Origin: Chara braunii
Taxonomy: Eukaryota; Streptophyta; Charophyceae; Charales; Characeae
Direction of reading: 5' to 3'
Assembly (NCBI GenBank): GCA_003427395.1
Contig: BFEA01000056.1
Coordinates: 3,615,644 to 3,641,332, forward strand
DNA: 25,689 nucleotides
Numbering within the stretch: the first letter of the stretch is position 1; every line of letters starts with the position of its first letter. This document shows positions 1 through 9,664 of this stretch, in pieces. Under the pieces are notes generated by a model. That model was given only the letters and a program-made list of their open reading frames with translations. It searched no databases and was not told the DNA's origin. Made by a program: the position numbers and the translations under genes.

Positions 1-255
1 GGTAAACAAGAACGGAATCAGTATTGATGACTACGCAAAAATTCCTACCCTACTCATGAATGCATCAAGACGATTAACAAAGGCAAAGATCATACATACG
101 GAGAAGCAACTAGATATAACATCCATTCATCCATTCATTCAACATAATGCGCTCGATATCTGAGATGGAAACCACAAAGATGAGTGTGGGCGAAAGAAAA
201 CCAAGCCAAGATTCTTAAAACAAAAACGGGCAAATCGCCCTGATCCGAAATCAAA

Positions 256-264
256 ATTTATATA
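256..264 (-). promoter_or_regulatory. TATA-like box in LTR copy A
   Basis: The minus strand reads TATATAAAT about 1.16 kb into the LTR. The motif is unchanged in copy B (11076-11084). It is a good candidate for the core promoter separating U3 from R. The inference rests on motif and conservation only. Confidence 0.45.
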
Positions 265-330
265 CACCAGCAGAGAGGGAGAAAAGACAAAAGAAACAGC
301 AAATCCGCGTCCATCAACCTCAGCTCCCTC

Positions 331-332
<2 letters not shown>

Positions 333-368
<36 letters not shown>
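333..368. repeat. (CT)n microsatellite in LTR copy A
   Basis: A nearly uninterrupted CT run lies here. The equivalent site in copy B is shorter by 17 nt and interrupted by a TTCG step, so the tract expanded or contracted after the two LTRs became independent. Confidence 0.9.
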
Positions 369-370
<2 letters not shown>

Positions 371-625
371 ATGCGGACAGTCCGTCGTCGCGCACCAACC
401 CACGAAGTCATCACCCCGCTTAGTCCTCCCGCACTCGTCAGGTTCGCCCGCGCCCAAAGTCCGTCGTGGCCCGCGTCAACCCCGCGCGTTTGGCACCAGC
501 TCGTCGGGTCGCCCGACTCCCACTTCAACTCACCTCTTACTTTGCTCGTGAGTCGACCCTCACTGATCGCGCTACCCCGAGCTTCCAACAGCTGGTTAAG
601 AGAGCTAACTAATCGCGCAACCGAA

Positions 626-632
626 ATTTATA
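626..632 (-). promoter_or_regulatory. Second TATA-like motif in LTR copy A
   Basis: The minus strand reads TATAAAT. The motif is conserved at 11429-11435 in copy B although neighbouring bases differ. It is an alternative core-promoter candidate upstream of the one at 256-264. Confidence 0.3.
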
Positions 633-1416
633 GTGTGCATGCATGCGCGAAGAACACGGAATTACAAGGACTTAGAAAGAAGATTAGAGAGGGAGCGCCT
701 GCGTTTTGCATGACAGGTCCGTGGCGTGGGGGACTTTGCCTCTCTCCACGCATCGATCCGATCATGCAGCCCGTGGGCGGGCTAGACATCACAAGAAGAA
801 GCGAAGGCGGGAAATGCGAAGCACAAGAAGAAAAATACAGTTACAATGGCGCCCGCCCAAAATTACAGTTACACACCCGATTAAAGCCGCCGACTAATCA
901 GAGTTTCATTGCAGCCGCATTGAGAAACGCGTAAGCAAAAAGCGTTGCGTGGCAAAAGAAGATCCTAATTGCAAAATTCGTAAATTCCTATCTAATGCGG
1001 AAAAGCAAAGAGCACAAGCTCCGAAAAGGAAGTCCGAAATTCCGAGAGCCCTCAAGGCTTGGCAAGATCTGAAGAAAAAGAATTCAAAAAGAAATTTCAA
1101 AAAGAACGAAGCAAAATTCCCGCGCGATGTCCGCGCCTAAAAAGTCCGAGCCTGCAACAAAAAGAAGCGACGTCAACATTTATTAATCGCGCGCATGACA
1201 GCGCGCCACTCACACAGCCAATCAATCAATTGATCGTCCCGGGGCCCACCCGGGCCTGAACCAGCCATCCGAAAGGAACCGGCGCAAAAAGACGAAGAAG
1301 CGACGACACCGATGCAATTTCCCATCCATCCCAATCTCCCGTAATTGGCCCATCCTTCCCATCTTAGAACCCCTCATTGCTATCACGCAGAAAATCTTGC
1401 TGTGCAGGAATCGGTT

Positions 1417-1432
1417 CGTCACATATGTGACG
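1417..1432. repeat. Perfect 16-bp palindrome at the LTR/internal junction
   Basis: CGTCACA, TA, TGTGACG form a perfect palindrome. The left half is the inverted start of the gypsy LTR. The right half has the form of an LTR terminus facing the other way. It may be a head-to-head join of two LTR-type ends, or chance extension of the LTR terminus. The sequence to the right (1424-1668) has no gene and no purine tract on the minus strand. Confidence 0.7.
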
Positions 1433-1668
1433 CCCAGGGGGTTCCAATATTAGCAAGCTCCTGCTTGCTTGTTGACACGTGTCGATCTCTCTAATTGATC
1501 GATACGTGGAACTTTTCCTTTTGTGCCACTTACTGTATGAATGCGTGTGGACGTCGTCCAATGTGGCAAACACAGCTCTAACTACTAATTCCTCAGGAAG
1601 GACCATTGACAACATCCAAGGAGGGGATCACACGTGTCATCGCGGTGACACGCACACCAATCAACCGA

Positions 1669-3057
1669 TCACCAGTGTCCAGTGGGGAGAGGGAAGGGAA
1701 GACGGTACATGGGGGCATGGCGAGGGGGAGGGTTAATCGGGAGAGGGGGCATGAAACTGTCCAACCTTGCCACCGTTTTCGGAAGTTCTTGGTATCGAAC
1801 GATCCGGTGGAAGCGTGGGAAGCGTGGGAAGCGATTACCACTATGGGGGAGAGAAGCGAGGTAGTCTGGGTACAGGGTGGTGAAAGTGCGAAAGAGTGCC
1901 GCACGGAAATGGTTGTAGTTTTCGCATGCGGGGATAGTCCCCGTAATCATGCAGTAAACTTCGACCATATTGTGGCCTCGCCACGCGGCGCTCAGGAGAA
2001 GGATATGGAGGTAGAAGCCGGGGAGGGCGCATCGGGTCGAGGGGTGGGGATGGATTGTGACAATAAGATGGGTGGCATAGAAGAAGCGAAAGGTGTCGAA
2101 GGGGAAGGGGTTGCGGGAGAAGACAATGCGGGTAGTAGCCTGGCGGAGGGTGAGATGGTCAAGGGGACGACGGGATAACGACCAGGGACGAAGCCCAATG
2201 CCCCGCATCAGTACGGGCTCGAACTGGTGGACGATCGAGGGTGGAGGGGGAGGGGGATCGGCTTCGTCGCCGACTTGTCGGTGCGGTCGAAGTCTCGGCA
2301 GCTGGGTCCCCATCCTCGGGCTTGGGCAGCTCTGGATCTCGGGCCGGATCGTCGGCGACCTGTGGATTGGCTTCGCTGGCGAATTCCAGCTATCGTTTTC
2401 CGGCCGCGATCTCTTCTCTCTTGCGTGCCGCCTCGAGGTCTTTCGCCTGTGCGCCCGTTTGCTCTCCTCCGCTGAGATCACCCACTCTGACTCCTCCAAC
2501 TCTAGCTCCTCCTCTTCTTCGTCTTGTTCTTCTTCCTCCTCTTCTTCACTTTGCTCCCCTTTGCTGTGCTCGTTGTAGCTCCCCTCTTCGGGAGTTTCTT
2601 CCTCGTCGTCCCCCTCCTCTTCTTCTTCTTCCTCAACCGCTATTGCCTCGTCTTCGGTGGCCGTTCGATCCCGAAAGTAGGTGAGATCGATGATCTCCCG
2701 CGGGTTCAGATAGTCCAGCTGTGATGGCGGATTATGGTTGTTTCCCGGCTCCTCCAGGCACGCTGACCACTGAAGATACGACGTCAAGGTCCGTGTGAGG
2801 ACGTGTGGGACTGGGCTCTCGTTACTTTGCGAGACAATCTCCAGGGGAAGATCGTCGGCTAGTTGCACGTGTGGGACCGTGAGCTCTAGGACGATTGGTT
2901 GGCGATGACTAGGCCACACTGATCCAAACAAGAATCCGAGAAGATCGCCCTCCACGTTCGTTGTCCAGGCCTGCATAACCAGCCACTCCAAGTACTCGCT
3001 CCACTCGAGATGGTCTTCGTCCCTTGTCCACGTGATTCGTACCCCGACCAGGCACAC
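1669..3057 (-). CDS. Accessory (env-position) ORF of the gypsy element, main open part
   Basis: This frame of 462 codons lies between integrase and the 3' LTR, where retroviral env or additional ORFs sit. I do not recognise a family. The first ~150 residues look like an ordinary folded region (EYLEWLVMQAWTT, then DYLNPREIIDLTYF). A very acidic glutamate-rich tract follows, encoded by the CTC/TTC-rich plus strand around 2486-2640. It is followed directly by an arginine/lysine-rich patch that could be a nuclear localisation signal, then a run of prolines. The C-terminal ~180 residues are rich in R, P and F, with no clear membrane span and no signal peptide. The frame is uninterrupted, unlike gag and pol, but low complexity helps keep it open. 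Its original start is probably upstream, in the broken stretch 3058-3563. Alternatively, part of this frame may be noncoding 3' UTR. Confidence 0.5.
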   Translation of the reverse strand: MCLVGVRITWTRDEDHLEWSEYLEWLVMQAWTTNVEGDLLGFLFGSVWPSHRQPIVLELTVPHVQLADDLPLEIVSQSNESPVPHVLTRTLTSYLQWSACLEEPGNNHNPPSQLDYLNPREIIDLTYFRDRTATEDEAIAVEEEEEEEGDDEEETPEEGSYNEHSKGEQSEEEEEEEQDEEEEELELEESEWVISAEESKRAHRRKTSRRHAREKRSRPENDSWNSPAKPIHRSPTIRPEIQSCPSPRMGTQLPRLRPHRQVGDEADPPPPPPSIVHQFEPVLMRGIGLRPWSLSRRPLDHLTLRQATTRIVFSRNPFPFDTFRFFYATHLIVTIHPHPSTRCALPGFYLHILLLSAAWRGHNMVEVYCMITGTIPACENYNHFRAALFRTFTTLYPDYLASLPHSGNRFPRFPRFHRIVRYQELPKTVARLDSFMPPLPINPPPRHAPMYRLPFPLPTGHW

Positions 3058-3563
3058 CGAAAGCTCGACGAAGTGCTCGCGCCAAAGTCTTCACTGCCCA
3101 GGATCGAGAAGGGGGACTGCGAGCGGCTCCAAGCAAAAAGAGAGACGAGGGTGGAGACTAGATTGCCAGAAGGTGGGAAAGAGAGATGGGAGGGCAAAAG
3201 TAGAGAGCTGAGAGTAGTTCATCGGGAAGGTTGGAAGGGGATGAGTTCTGGCAGAACCACCGCCGGCTCGTGCTGGAATGCTCGGATCCCTTTGAGCTCG
3301 ACACCGTCCGTGGGGAAAAGATTATCCCCTCGACGCGTAAGGGAGTGGTTGCACTTCGTGGCCAGTTGCTGCGCCCACTTCCTCAGTGACGTCCGGATGG
3401 CGGTACGCCGGAGCGCATTGACCGTGCTGATGTCGTCGTTGAAGTCGACGACCGTGGACACGTGGCTAATCCCTGGAGCTGATCGTCGATGGACAGCCAC
3501 CGCTTCTGCCAGTACCACCGCCTGAGGACTGCCTGCGAATCGGAACTCAACCACTACATACAC
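3058..3563 (-). pseudogene. Broken N-terminal part of the accessory ORF
   Basis: From 3563 a protein-like frame runs to a TGA at 3221-3219, continues in the same frame to about 3060, and must then change frame to join the 1669-3057 frame. The visible segment includes EFRFAGSPQAVVLAEAVAV and a basic stretch around RRTAIRTSLRKWAQQLA. It lies just after the end of pol (about 3698), so it is best read as the beginning of the third ORF, damaged by one nonsense codon and at least one indel. No family is recognised. Confidence 0.42.
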
Positions 3564-3697
3564 TCCCGAAGTGCATAAGAACTGCGCCAGTTGTAGAAGA
3601 TCCTGGTTGAGTCATGGATTGCACACGTGCCGAATCGCCGAGATGTAACCCCGTGGCGTTCAGAGATGGTCGCCGACGGCTTTCTCCGTGAGAAAGC

Positions 3698-5120
3698 TCA
3701 TGGTGATGGTGGCGGGGACGGGGTGTCTGAGAAAGAACGAGATGAAAAAGGATAGACATGTGATAAGCGGTCGTCGTCCTCTTCTTCAGCGGAGGAGGAG
3801 TCGGATGAAGGCGAAGATGGGGAAGAGGGAAGGGGACGTAGATAGGGCACGTGGCGGATGATCGGTTGAGCCGATCGGCTGCCGGAGACCTCAGGCTCAA
3901 GCCGCATGGTGTTCACACCGTTCGGTCCGAGCTCAATCACATGGAATCGCCCTGAAGAATCGTTGCCCTAGCTTACCCTGACGAGCACATTTCCTCACCT
4001 GCACGATGTCCCCCAATTTGTACTGGGGCCGTGGACCTATATTCCCGTTCCGGACCTCGTAGCTTGGGACTTGTCGGCCGTGCGCCAACTCGGTCATTTT
4101 CTGGCGTTTTCGGGCTAGCCTGGGGAGAGACCGTTCCATGGCCTTGTCCTGAACCGTAGCCCTTGTGGGCCGTCGGTTCAGAGTTGACTCATTGGGGAGG
4201 CTCGGTATCGAAACGCAAGCGACGCTATTGGTCCTTAATTGGAAGGGGCTTTGGCCCGTCGATTCGTGGGGCGTTCCACGATGGACCACCAAGATGTGAT
4301 CTACGATATCGCGCCAGGGCCTCGGATCCCGTGCCGCGATATTTCGTCGCAGTGCTGTCTTTATCACCCTATTTGCGTTTTCTATCAGCCCATTGGATTG
4401 TGACATGTGGGGTGCGGTATTCCGCACAGCGACACCGTGTATGACCAGATTCCTCAACACTTCCCCTCTGAATTCGGCCCGTTATCAGTCACGATCTCTT
4501 CTGTGTCCTGGTGCGTCCCGAGAAAACGGTTAACATACCGCGCGATTTCGGCGGCTTGCCGCGTGCAACATGGGTAGGCCTTGATCCATTTCGAAAAATG
4601 GTCGACAAATACCAACAGGACTGAATATTCACAGTTATTAGGACCAGGGGGTACCACAATACCGATAGTATCCATGCTAACCCTTTGAAAAGGCCGCTCA
4701 ACTATCGTCGGTACTATCGATCTTGGCGGTTGAATGGCGCCTTATCAGCAGCGCAGACTTGACAGTTTGCGATGATGAATTTCACATCGTCCCGAATATT
4801 GGACCAGTACCATTCATTTTTGTCTATTGCGGACTCCGTAATCCGTACGGCAAAATGGGCCGCCGTTTCCTTGTGTGCTATCTTCACCCAGTCATACCTC
4901 ATGAACGGGTGCGGTACAACCATCCAAATCCCACTGCCATCCGTTTTCCGCTTTTCCAGCCTACCCTCGACCCATCGATAATCCCGAGCCCTTTCATTAG
5001 CCCTCCTCCGATCTTCCTTGGTGAAATCCTGGAGGGGGTTACCCACTAAGGTAGCAATCAATGCGATATCGGTCCATACTTCAACCCTTCTAAACTTCCG
5101 GGTCTTCTCCAATCCTTCTG
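3698..5120 (-). pseudogene. Integrase (HHCC zinc finger, DDE core, C-terminal barrel), broken
   Basis: Integrase inserts the reverse-transcribed element into chromosomal DNA. The N-terminal HHCC finger is seen as HKETAAH followed by CQVC (4764-4753). The catalytic triad is present: Asp in MDTIG (codon 4672-4670), Asp in VTDNG (4486-4484) and Glu in NGLIENAN (4382-4380), with about 61 and 34 residues between them. The C-terminal part has a YKLGDIVQVR strand typical of the SH3-like barrel, then ELGPNGVNTMRLEPE and a serine/acidic tail to 3698. No chromodomain is visible. The frame is broken near 4720, near 4465 and near 3935, so no continuous enzyme can be made. Family assignment is firm. Confidence 0.88.
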
Positions 5121-5166
5121 ATGTGGCTTCCAAAAACCGAGTCTCGGTCGGGATCTTGTCAACTCG

Positions 5167-5328
5167 ACACAAGGGGCACAACCACGACTTACTGTCATTT
5201 CTGTATTGGATGCACGAGCCATGGGCTCGTGCAACGCACTGTCGACAATCTACCCATTCGGCATAGCCTTCCCCGTTAGGACGCATGGAGACCGAATATA
5301 CGCGAGAAATTACTTCGCAAAAATTACA
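5167..5328 (-). other. PHD-type zinc finger within gypsy pol
   Basis: On the minus strand 54 residues carry a complete Cys4-His-Cys3 pattern: CNFC, 23 residues, CRQC, four residues, HGSC, 11 residues, CPLC. A tryptophan sits two residues before the seventh ligand (WLC), and EWVDC precedes the third, as in typical PHD fingers. The aromatic residue usual before the histidine is absent (ARAH). It lies in frame upstream of the integrase HHCC finger and after RNase H. PHD fingers usually bind histone H3 tails, so a role in targeting integration to particular chromatin is plausible but inferred. RING and FYVE fingers are alternatives with similar spacing, but the His position and the Trp favour PHD. 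Confidence 0.72.
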
Positions 5329-5398
5329 AAATTTATCAGGCAGGGAGAGAAGAGATGCGGAGGAGAGGGGAGAAAAAGGGGTTACGGGATTACCTCCG

Positions 5399-6078
5399 TC
5401 ACCCATTGCCACCGGTCTGCTTCTTGCCACGTGGGAGAACTGCCACTTGTCCGTACTTAGGCCCGTTCGCCGACTCCAGTTCTTTCCACAGAATGATTTC
5501 CTCGCCCTTAGGTACTTTAGCGGGTCGGTGTAGTCGTGTCGGTCCATCCACGTTGCCGTGTCTCTCCATCTTTCGATGGATGATGTCGAAATCGTACTCC
5601 TGCAGGCGCACTGCCCAACGTCCAATCATGCCGGTGTAATTAGTGAGCTTTTTCAAAGCCAGCAGAGGTTTATGATCCGTCACGAGGCGGAACTTTTATC
5701 CGTAGAGATACAGTTTGAAGTGCTGGATTCCCAGACTACTGCATAGCATTCGCCTTGAGGTGCTGATACATTCCTCCGTTCGTCCGACAGTTTTCGTGAC
5801 GCGTACTCGATGACGTGTTCGCGACCATTGTTCCCCTTCTGTGCTAAAATGGCAGAGATCGCTTCCGGTTGTCAGTCCGTTATAAGAATAAATTGCTTGG
5901 TAGGGACCGGTCGGATCAAAATAGGTGTAGTGGCCAGGGCCTCCTTGAGTGCATCAAAGGCTTGCCCACACTCAGAGTCCCACTGCAGAGGCTGGTCCTT
6001 CCGAAGCAGGTTCGTGAGAGGCCGAGCAATTGTCGCAAACCCTTTGATAAAATGGCCGTAGTACGACGCGAGGCCCAA
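5399..6078 (-). pseudogene. RT connection and RNase H domains, broken
   Basis: RNase H removes the RNA strand during reverse transcription. The segment opens with GLASYYGHFIKGFATIA, the conserved stretch linking RT to RNase H in gypsy elements. It continues with the acidic-residue motif FILITD and, after further breaks, TDHKPLLALKK and RLQEYDFDI. Damage includes a TGA right after the LITD motif (5874-5872), a one-base frame change near 5740, and a TAA near 5696. The frame changes again near 5410, just before the PHD finger. Products would be short fragments only. Confidence 0.85.
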
Positions 6079-6116
6079 GAAGGCTCAAACCTGCGTCAGC
6101 GACGTGGGAACTGGGG

Positions 6117-7013
6117 CTACGTACCCCAAGAACGAAATTTCCGAGAGGAAAAATTCGCTCTTCTCAAGTGCAATCTTGATCCAACCTCCCTTAGTGCTCC
6201 CAACGTCCATTCGATGTGTTGCACATGTCCGTGATAGGTCTCCGAGTAGACAAGGATATCATCCATGTACACGATCACGCAGAAGTTGATCATCCCCTGA
6301 GTCAACCATGTCTTGTTGACGAAGTTCTGGAATGTCACGTTCATTGCTCGTTGAAACGTGGCAGGCGCGTTACAAATTCCCATTGGACATCGAACCCACT
6401 GTCACGTGCCTTCAAACAATATGAAGGCCGTATTCGGTCGATCTTCCTCCTTAATCAGAATGTGATTGAAGCCATGCTTGCTAAAATAATTAGCACACCC
6501 AATCGCATCCAGCAAATCATCAATCCGGGGGAGGGGGTACACATCTTTGATCGTGATATCATTCGACTTACGATAATCAATGCATATGCGAATGAATCCG
6601 TTCTTTTTAGGTACTAACACTACTGTAAATGACCATGGTCCAGTGGAAGGTTCGATCCAACCGCTTGCTTCGAATTCCCGAATTCGTTCGAGAGCCTTTT
6701 TCCGTTCTACCAGGGAATACCAGTAAGAATTGCAGTGAATCGGGGAATGATTCCCCGTCTGAATTTTGTGTTGAATGACCAACGACAAGCCGATGTCAGT
6801 GTCCGTTACACTAATCGCTCCCCAATATTCCGTCGGAATGTCCGCAATCAAACGATGAATCTCATCAGGTACGTACTGTGGAACGTGTAATTCGAAAAGC
6901 TGATCCAAGATCCGTACGTCGATCTGCTTCGTGTGCGCTTGTTTGGTCACATCGGGTGGTGGCGCAGAGATAAAGGAATGGTCCGATCGCCAGGAGAACA
7001 CCGTGGCCATCAT
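6117..7013 (-). pseudogene. Reverse transcriptase, broken and missing a catalytic residue
   Basis: The RT copies element RNA into DNA. Landmarks are VPKKNGFIRICIDYRK, DVYPLPRIDDLLDAI, GICNAPATFQRAM and the catalytic YMDD box (6269-6258) in VIVYMDDILVYS. Motif A is damaged: YFSK is followed by a single His codon (6476-6474) and then GFNHILI, so the I-D-L part that normally carries the first catalytic aspartate is gone through an in-frame deletion. A TGA (6404-6402) splits the domain before the GICNAP motif. The frame shifts near 6190, and a further in-frame TGA near 6090 precedes the connection domain. The frame is otherwise continuous with the upstream protease. Confidence 0.92.
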
Positions 7014-8345
7014 CTAGGCGTCTTCCTCCCGGATGACCACGTGTCCTTCCGGGGTGATTCCATCGCAGATATCTTGCCATGGTATGGTTTTAGTCGCGAT
7101 CTTAACTCCGAGCTCATCTGATTCAGCCTCGAAACGCTCAGGGGGTTCCAAAGAACTGGCTTCCACTCCTAGGCATAGCAGTCGTACTTCTTTTGCGAGT
7201 GTCAACAGAGACCTCGGGGGATTTGTGATATCGCAGTAGTGCCTTTTGTCGTTATATCGGACGAGGAGAGGGGAAATTCCTTCGTACAGGGTTTGAGGGG
7301 GTTCCAAAGAATCGACCATCCTCGAAATTTGTACGAGGGGTTCTCTCAAAATCATCGCTTTGGTCCTTTGTATACTCCGACTGGTTAGATGCATCGTTCT
7401 TGCGATCGTTCTGGGCGGCGGGTAATAAATGCGCTGTCGTGCTAGTTTCAGAATTTCTGGATCATTTTCGCCACTGCTATCCGCATCCTTCGATGATGGC
7501 TCATCGTCTGTGGAGTTTTCCCAGGTGATCATGCAAAGAGTTTCCGCTATCATCGAAGAAACTTGCGGGACTGCTTTGATGGTTACACGAAGAGTCAACC
7601 TCATAGGTACGGCATAAGGTTTTCCTCCCGTATTCCGAAGGATGATTGACCGTCGTTTGAAATCCAAGTTTGCTCGTAATGCCACAAGAGCGGGAAGGCC
7701 GAAAAGGACATCGTAGGTGTTTACATCTAATACCACGACATCTCCTAGTGCATGCACCTTTCCTAATCGAAAAGCGACGTTGGTCATTCTTCCCACTGTC
7801 TTGATCTTTTCTTCGTCTGCCGAAACGAGCTGATCCTTTTCCACAAGCGTGATTAGATCGTTTTTCCTACCCGCCCCCTCAACTACTCGCAACGAAATAA
7901 CCAAAACAGCAGCTCCCGAATCAATGATTGCATTGTACGAAATTCCCCATATTTCAATGTCGCATTCCGCAGATTTTCAAGGGATGGGTTTAATCCGTAG
8001 GAAATGATCGTCTTTCTGGATTAAGCCTACCCGTATCGGATCCGAAGTGCCAGCTGCATTTTCGTCCTGCGTGGGGTTATTAACCTTCATGTTCGTTGTT
8101 CGGGCGAGGGCGAATCGTCTTCGATTCGCCTTACAGTGTTGTAGCATTCGCTCATTAGTTTGTTCAGAGATCGAGAGCAGATGGCCGATCGGAAGTGGAA
8201 TCCGATGGTCCAGGGCTCGGATGATGTTCAACATATCGATTTCCCCAGTGACGAAAGTAGGTCCTCCCGACTCCATCTCTCTTGGAGAAGGTCGCCATTC
8301 CGCCACTTCTTTCAGTTCCGGCGCGGGTCTGATATTCCAATCATT
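7014..8345 (-). pseudogene. Aspartic protease region of pol (retropepsin)
   Basis: The retropepsin matures the Gag-Pol polyprotein. The active-site signature IIDSGAAVLVIS has its Asp codon at 7922-7920. Downstream GDVVVLDVNTYDVLFGLPAL and DFKRRSIIL match the gag-asp protease fold of gypsy elements. Upstream, a segment with IPLPIGHLLSISEQTNE matches the conserved region before the protease in many plant and fungal gypsy elements. A long, partly acidic linker to RT follows the protease. In-frame stops are TGA at 7979-7977, just before the active site, and TAG at 7016-7014, just before RT. The frame is -1 relative to gag, with the changeover near 8345-8314. Confidence 0.82.
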
Positions 8346-9664
8346 CCAAGCCCCGGGTAACCAAGCGATACATACTGGTCTAACGGGATGAGCTCAGCAG
8401 CTTCTTCCGAGGTAGCTACCGCACTACCCCCGCCCTCCATTTCCTCCATCAGGGCTCCTACCCATCCCGACCCGTTAGCAACGGGGGTTGCTGCCATTGG
8501 TGCGACCCCGACCCGTTGTTGCGGGGGCCGGTGGAGGCAATCATAAGCTAGATGCCCCGGTTGGTGTCACGCATAACAAACGTTTGAATTGTTGGCGGCC
8601 CCTCCAAGAGCAGGTGCCGGGGCTAGCCCTTGTTGGATTGGGGCGGTGTGTACTGCGATAGGCCGCATATTCCTCGTCATAGCCTCTAACCGAGTGTTAT
8701 GCTCTCGCTGTTCCTTTTTGCTTTCCTGGATTAGGCTAATTAGTGTTTTGGTCAGTTCAAAAACAGCAGTGGACTCATTTGACCTTACAGGGTTCTCAAT
8801 TGGTGGCGGGGGTATCGTCATTACTGGTGCTGGCATCACAGGAACAGGGACACTCGTGATCACACTCGGGGCCGGTCGTTTAGGGGCTATCTGTTCCAGA
8901 TAGGTGACAGGGCTAGACACAAATCCCATGTTCTCGAACTTGTTTTGCAACGCGGCCAGCTCAGCTTTTGCCCTCGCAAGTTCGGACGAATCTCCTTCCT
9001 TAGGATAGTCTTCTCATCCCAGGAAACTCGCCGCGAACTTTCGTTCCATCTCTTCTGCAACGACCATAATCTGTTGTAGCATAGGATTGATGGGGGAGAA
9101 CTGTTTCCGCAGCTTCGCCCTTATTGTTCGGCTGCGAAGTTCATCGATAAACAAATCTCTCCCGACTTGCTCGCCCCGTTCAGTTTTCACAAACATTCGG
9201 TAAAATCGGTTTCGATGTTCCGCGATAGATTCGAGAGGTTTTTGCACCCGGTCTTTGATCATGAAGAGTGCTTGCTCTGGATGAACATAGTCGAATCGAT
9301 TCAAAAAGTCTCGCTCGAAAGTCGAAAGATCAGCCCATACATAGGTACTAAACCAATGATGAGCATCTCCTTTTAATCGGGCGGGAATATTCACCTGAGC
9401 TTCGTTATCATCATACTGCTGTGCCCGGAGCGTGGCCAACCATGCTCCTGCGAGATGACATGCAAGGTCGAACAAATAGAGATCAGGTGGCGTTATGGGA
9501 GCCCGTGCTCGTGGGGCGGGTTGATTAGGATTTTGTTGTTGATTCTGCTATGGATTCGGATTAGCGTTCATGTTGGCTGCCCGTCGATTAGCCGATCTAC
9601 TTCGGGTGATGACGGGGTCGCATCTATGCGCGTTCTGGGGTCGAGGTCGCCCTCGATTAGCCAT
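8312..9664 (-). pseudogene. Gag polyprotein of the gypsy element
   Basis: Gag forms the virus-like particle that packages element RNA. The chosen ATG at 9664 begins MANRGRPRPQN and is in frame with everything down to 8312. A capsid-like retrotransposon Gag region occupies roughly residues 60-215 (LKGDAHHWFSTYVW, FERDFLNRFDYV). It is followed by a predicted coiled stretch (SSELARAKAELAALQNKFE), a proline-rich linker, and a zinc knuckle at about residue 363. Stops are TAG 9550-9548, TGA 9016-9014 and TGA 8569-8567. The last replaces the second cysteine of the CCHC knuckle (CYA, stop, HQPGHLAYDC). All three stops are one transition or transversion from sense codons fitting the context. Confidence 0.85.

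Larger units (their letters stand above)
1..1423 (-). repeat. 3' LTR of the gypsy element (copy A, incomplete)
   Basis: This repeat matches 10821-12225 in the same orientation at about 95% identity by eye, with mostly transitions and a CT microsatellite 17 nt longer here. On the minus strand it starts TGTGACGAACC at 1423. The terminal CA of the LTR is not reached, because the window starts inside it. It contains an antisense open frame (371-934) that looks like chance. Confidence 0.8.

Noticed and set aside
371-934. 187-codon plus-strand open frame in LTR copy A, also open in copy B (11174-11737)
   Set aside because: The two translations differ at about 19 residues and most of the nucleotide differences change the amino acid, so there is no sign of selection on the protein. 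It is antisense to the element and has no family features.
2093-2684. Plus-strand frames opposite the accessory ORF with serine, leucine or phenylalanine runs
   Set aside because: They are shadows of the glutamate-rich tract on the other strand.
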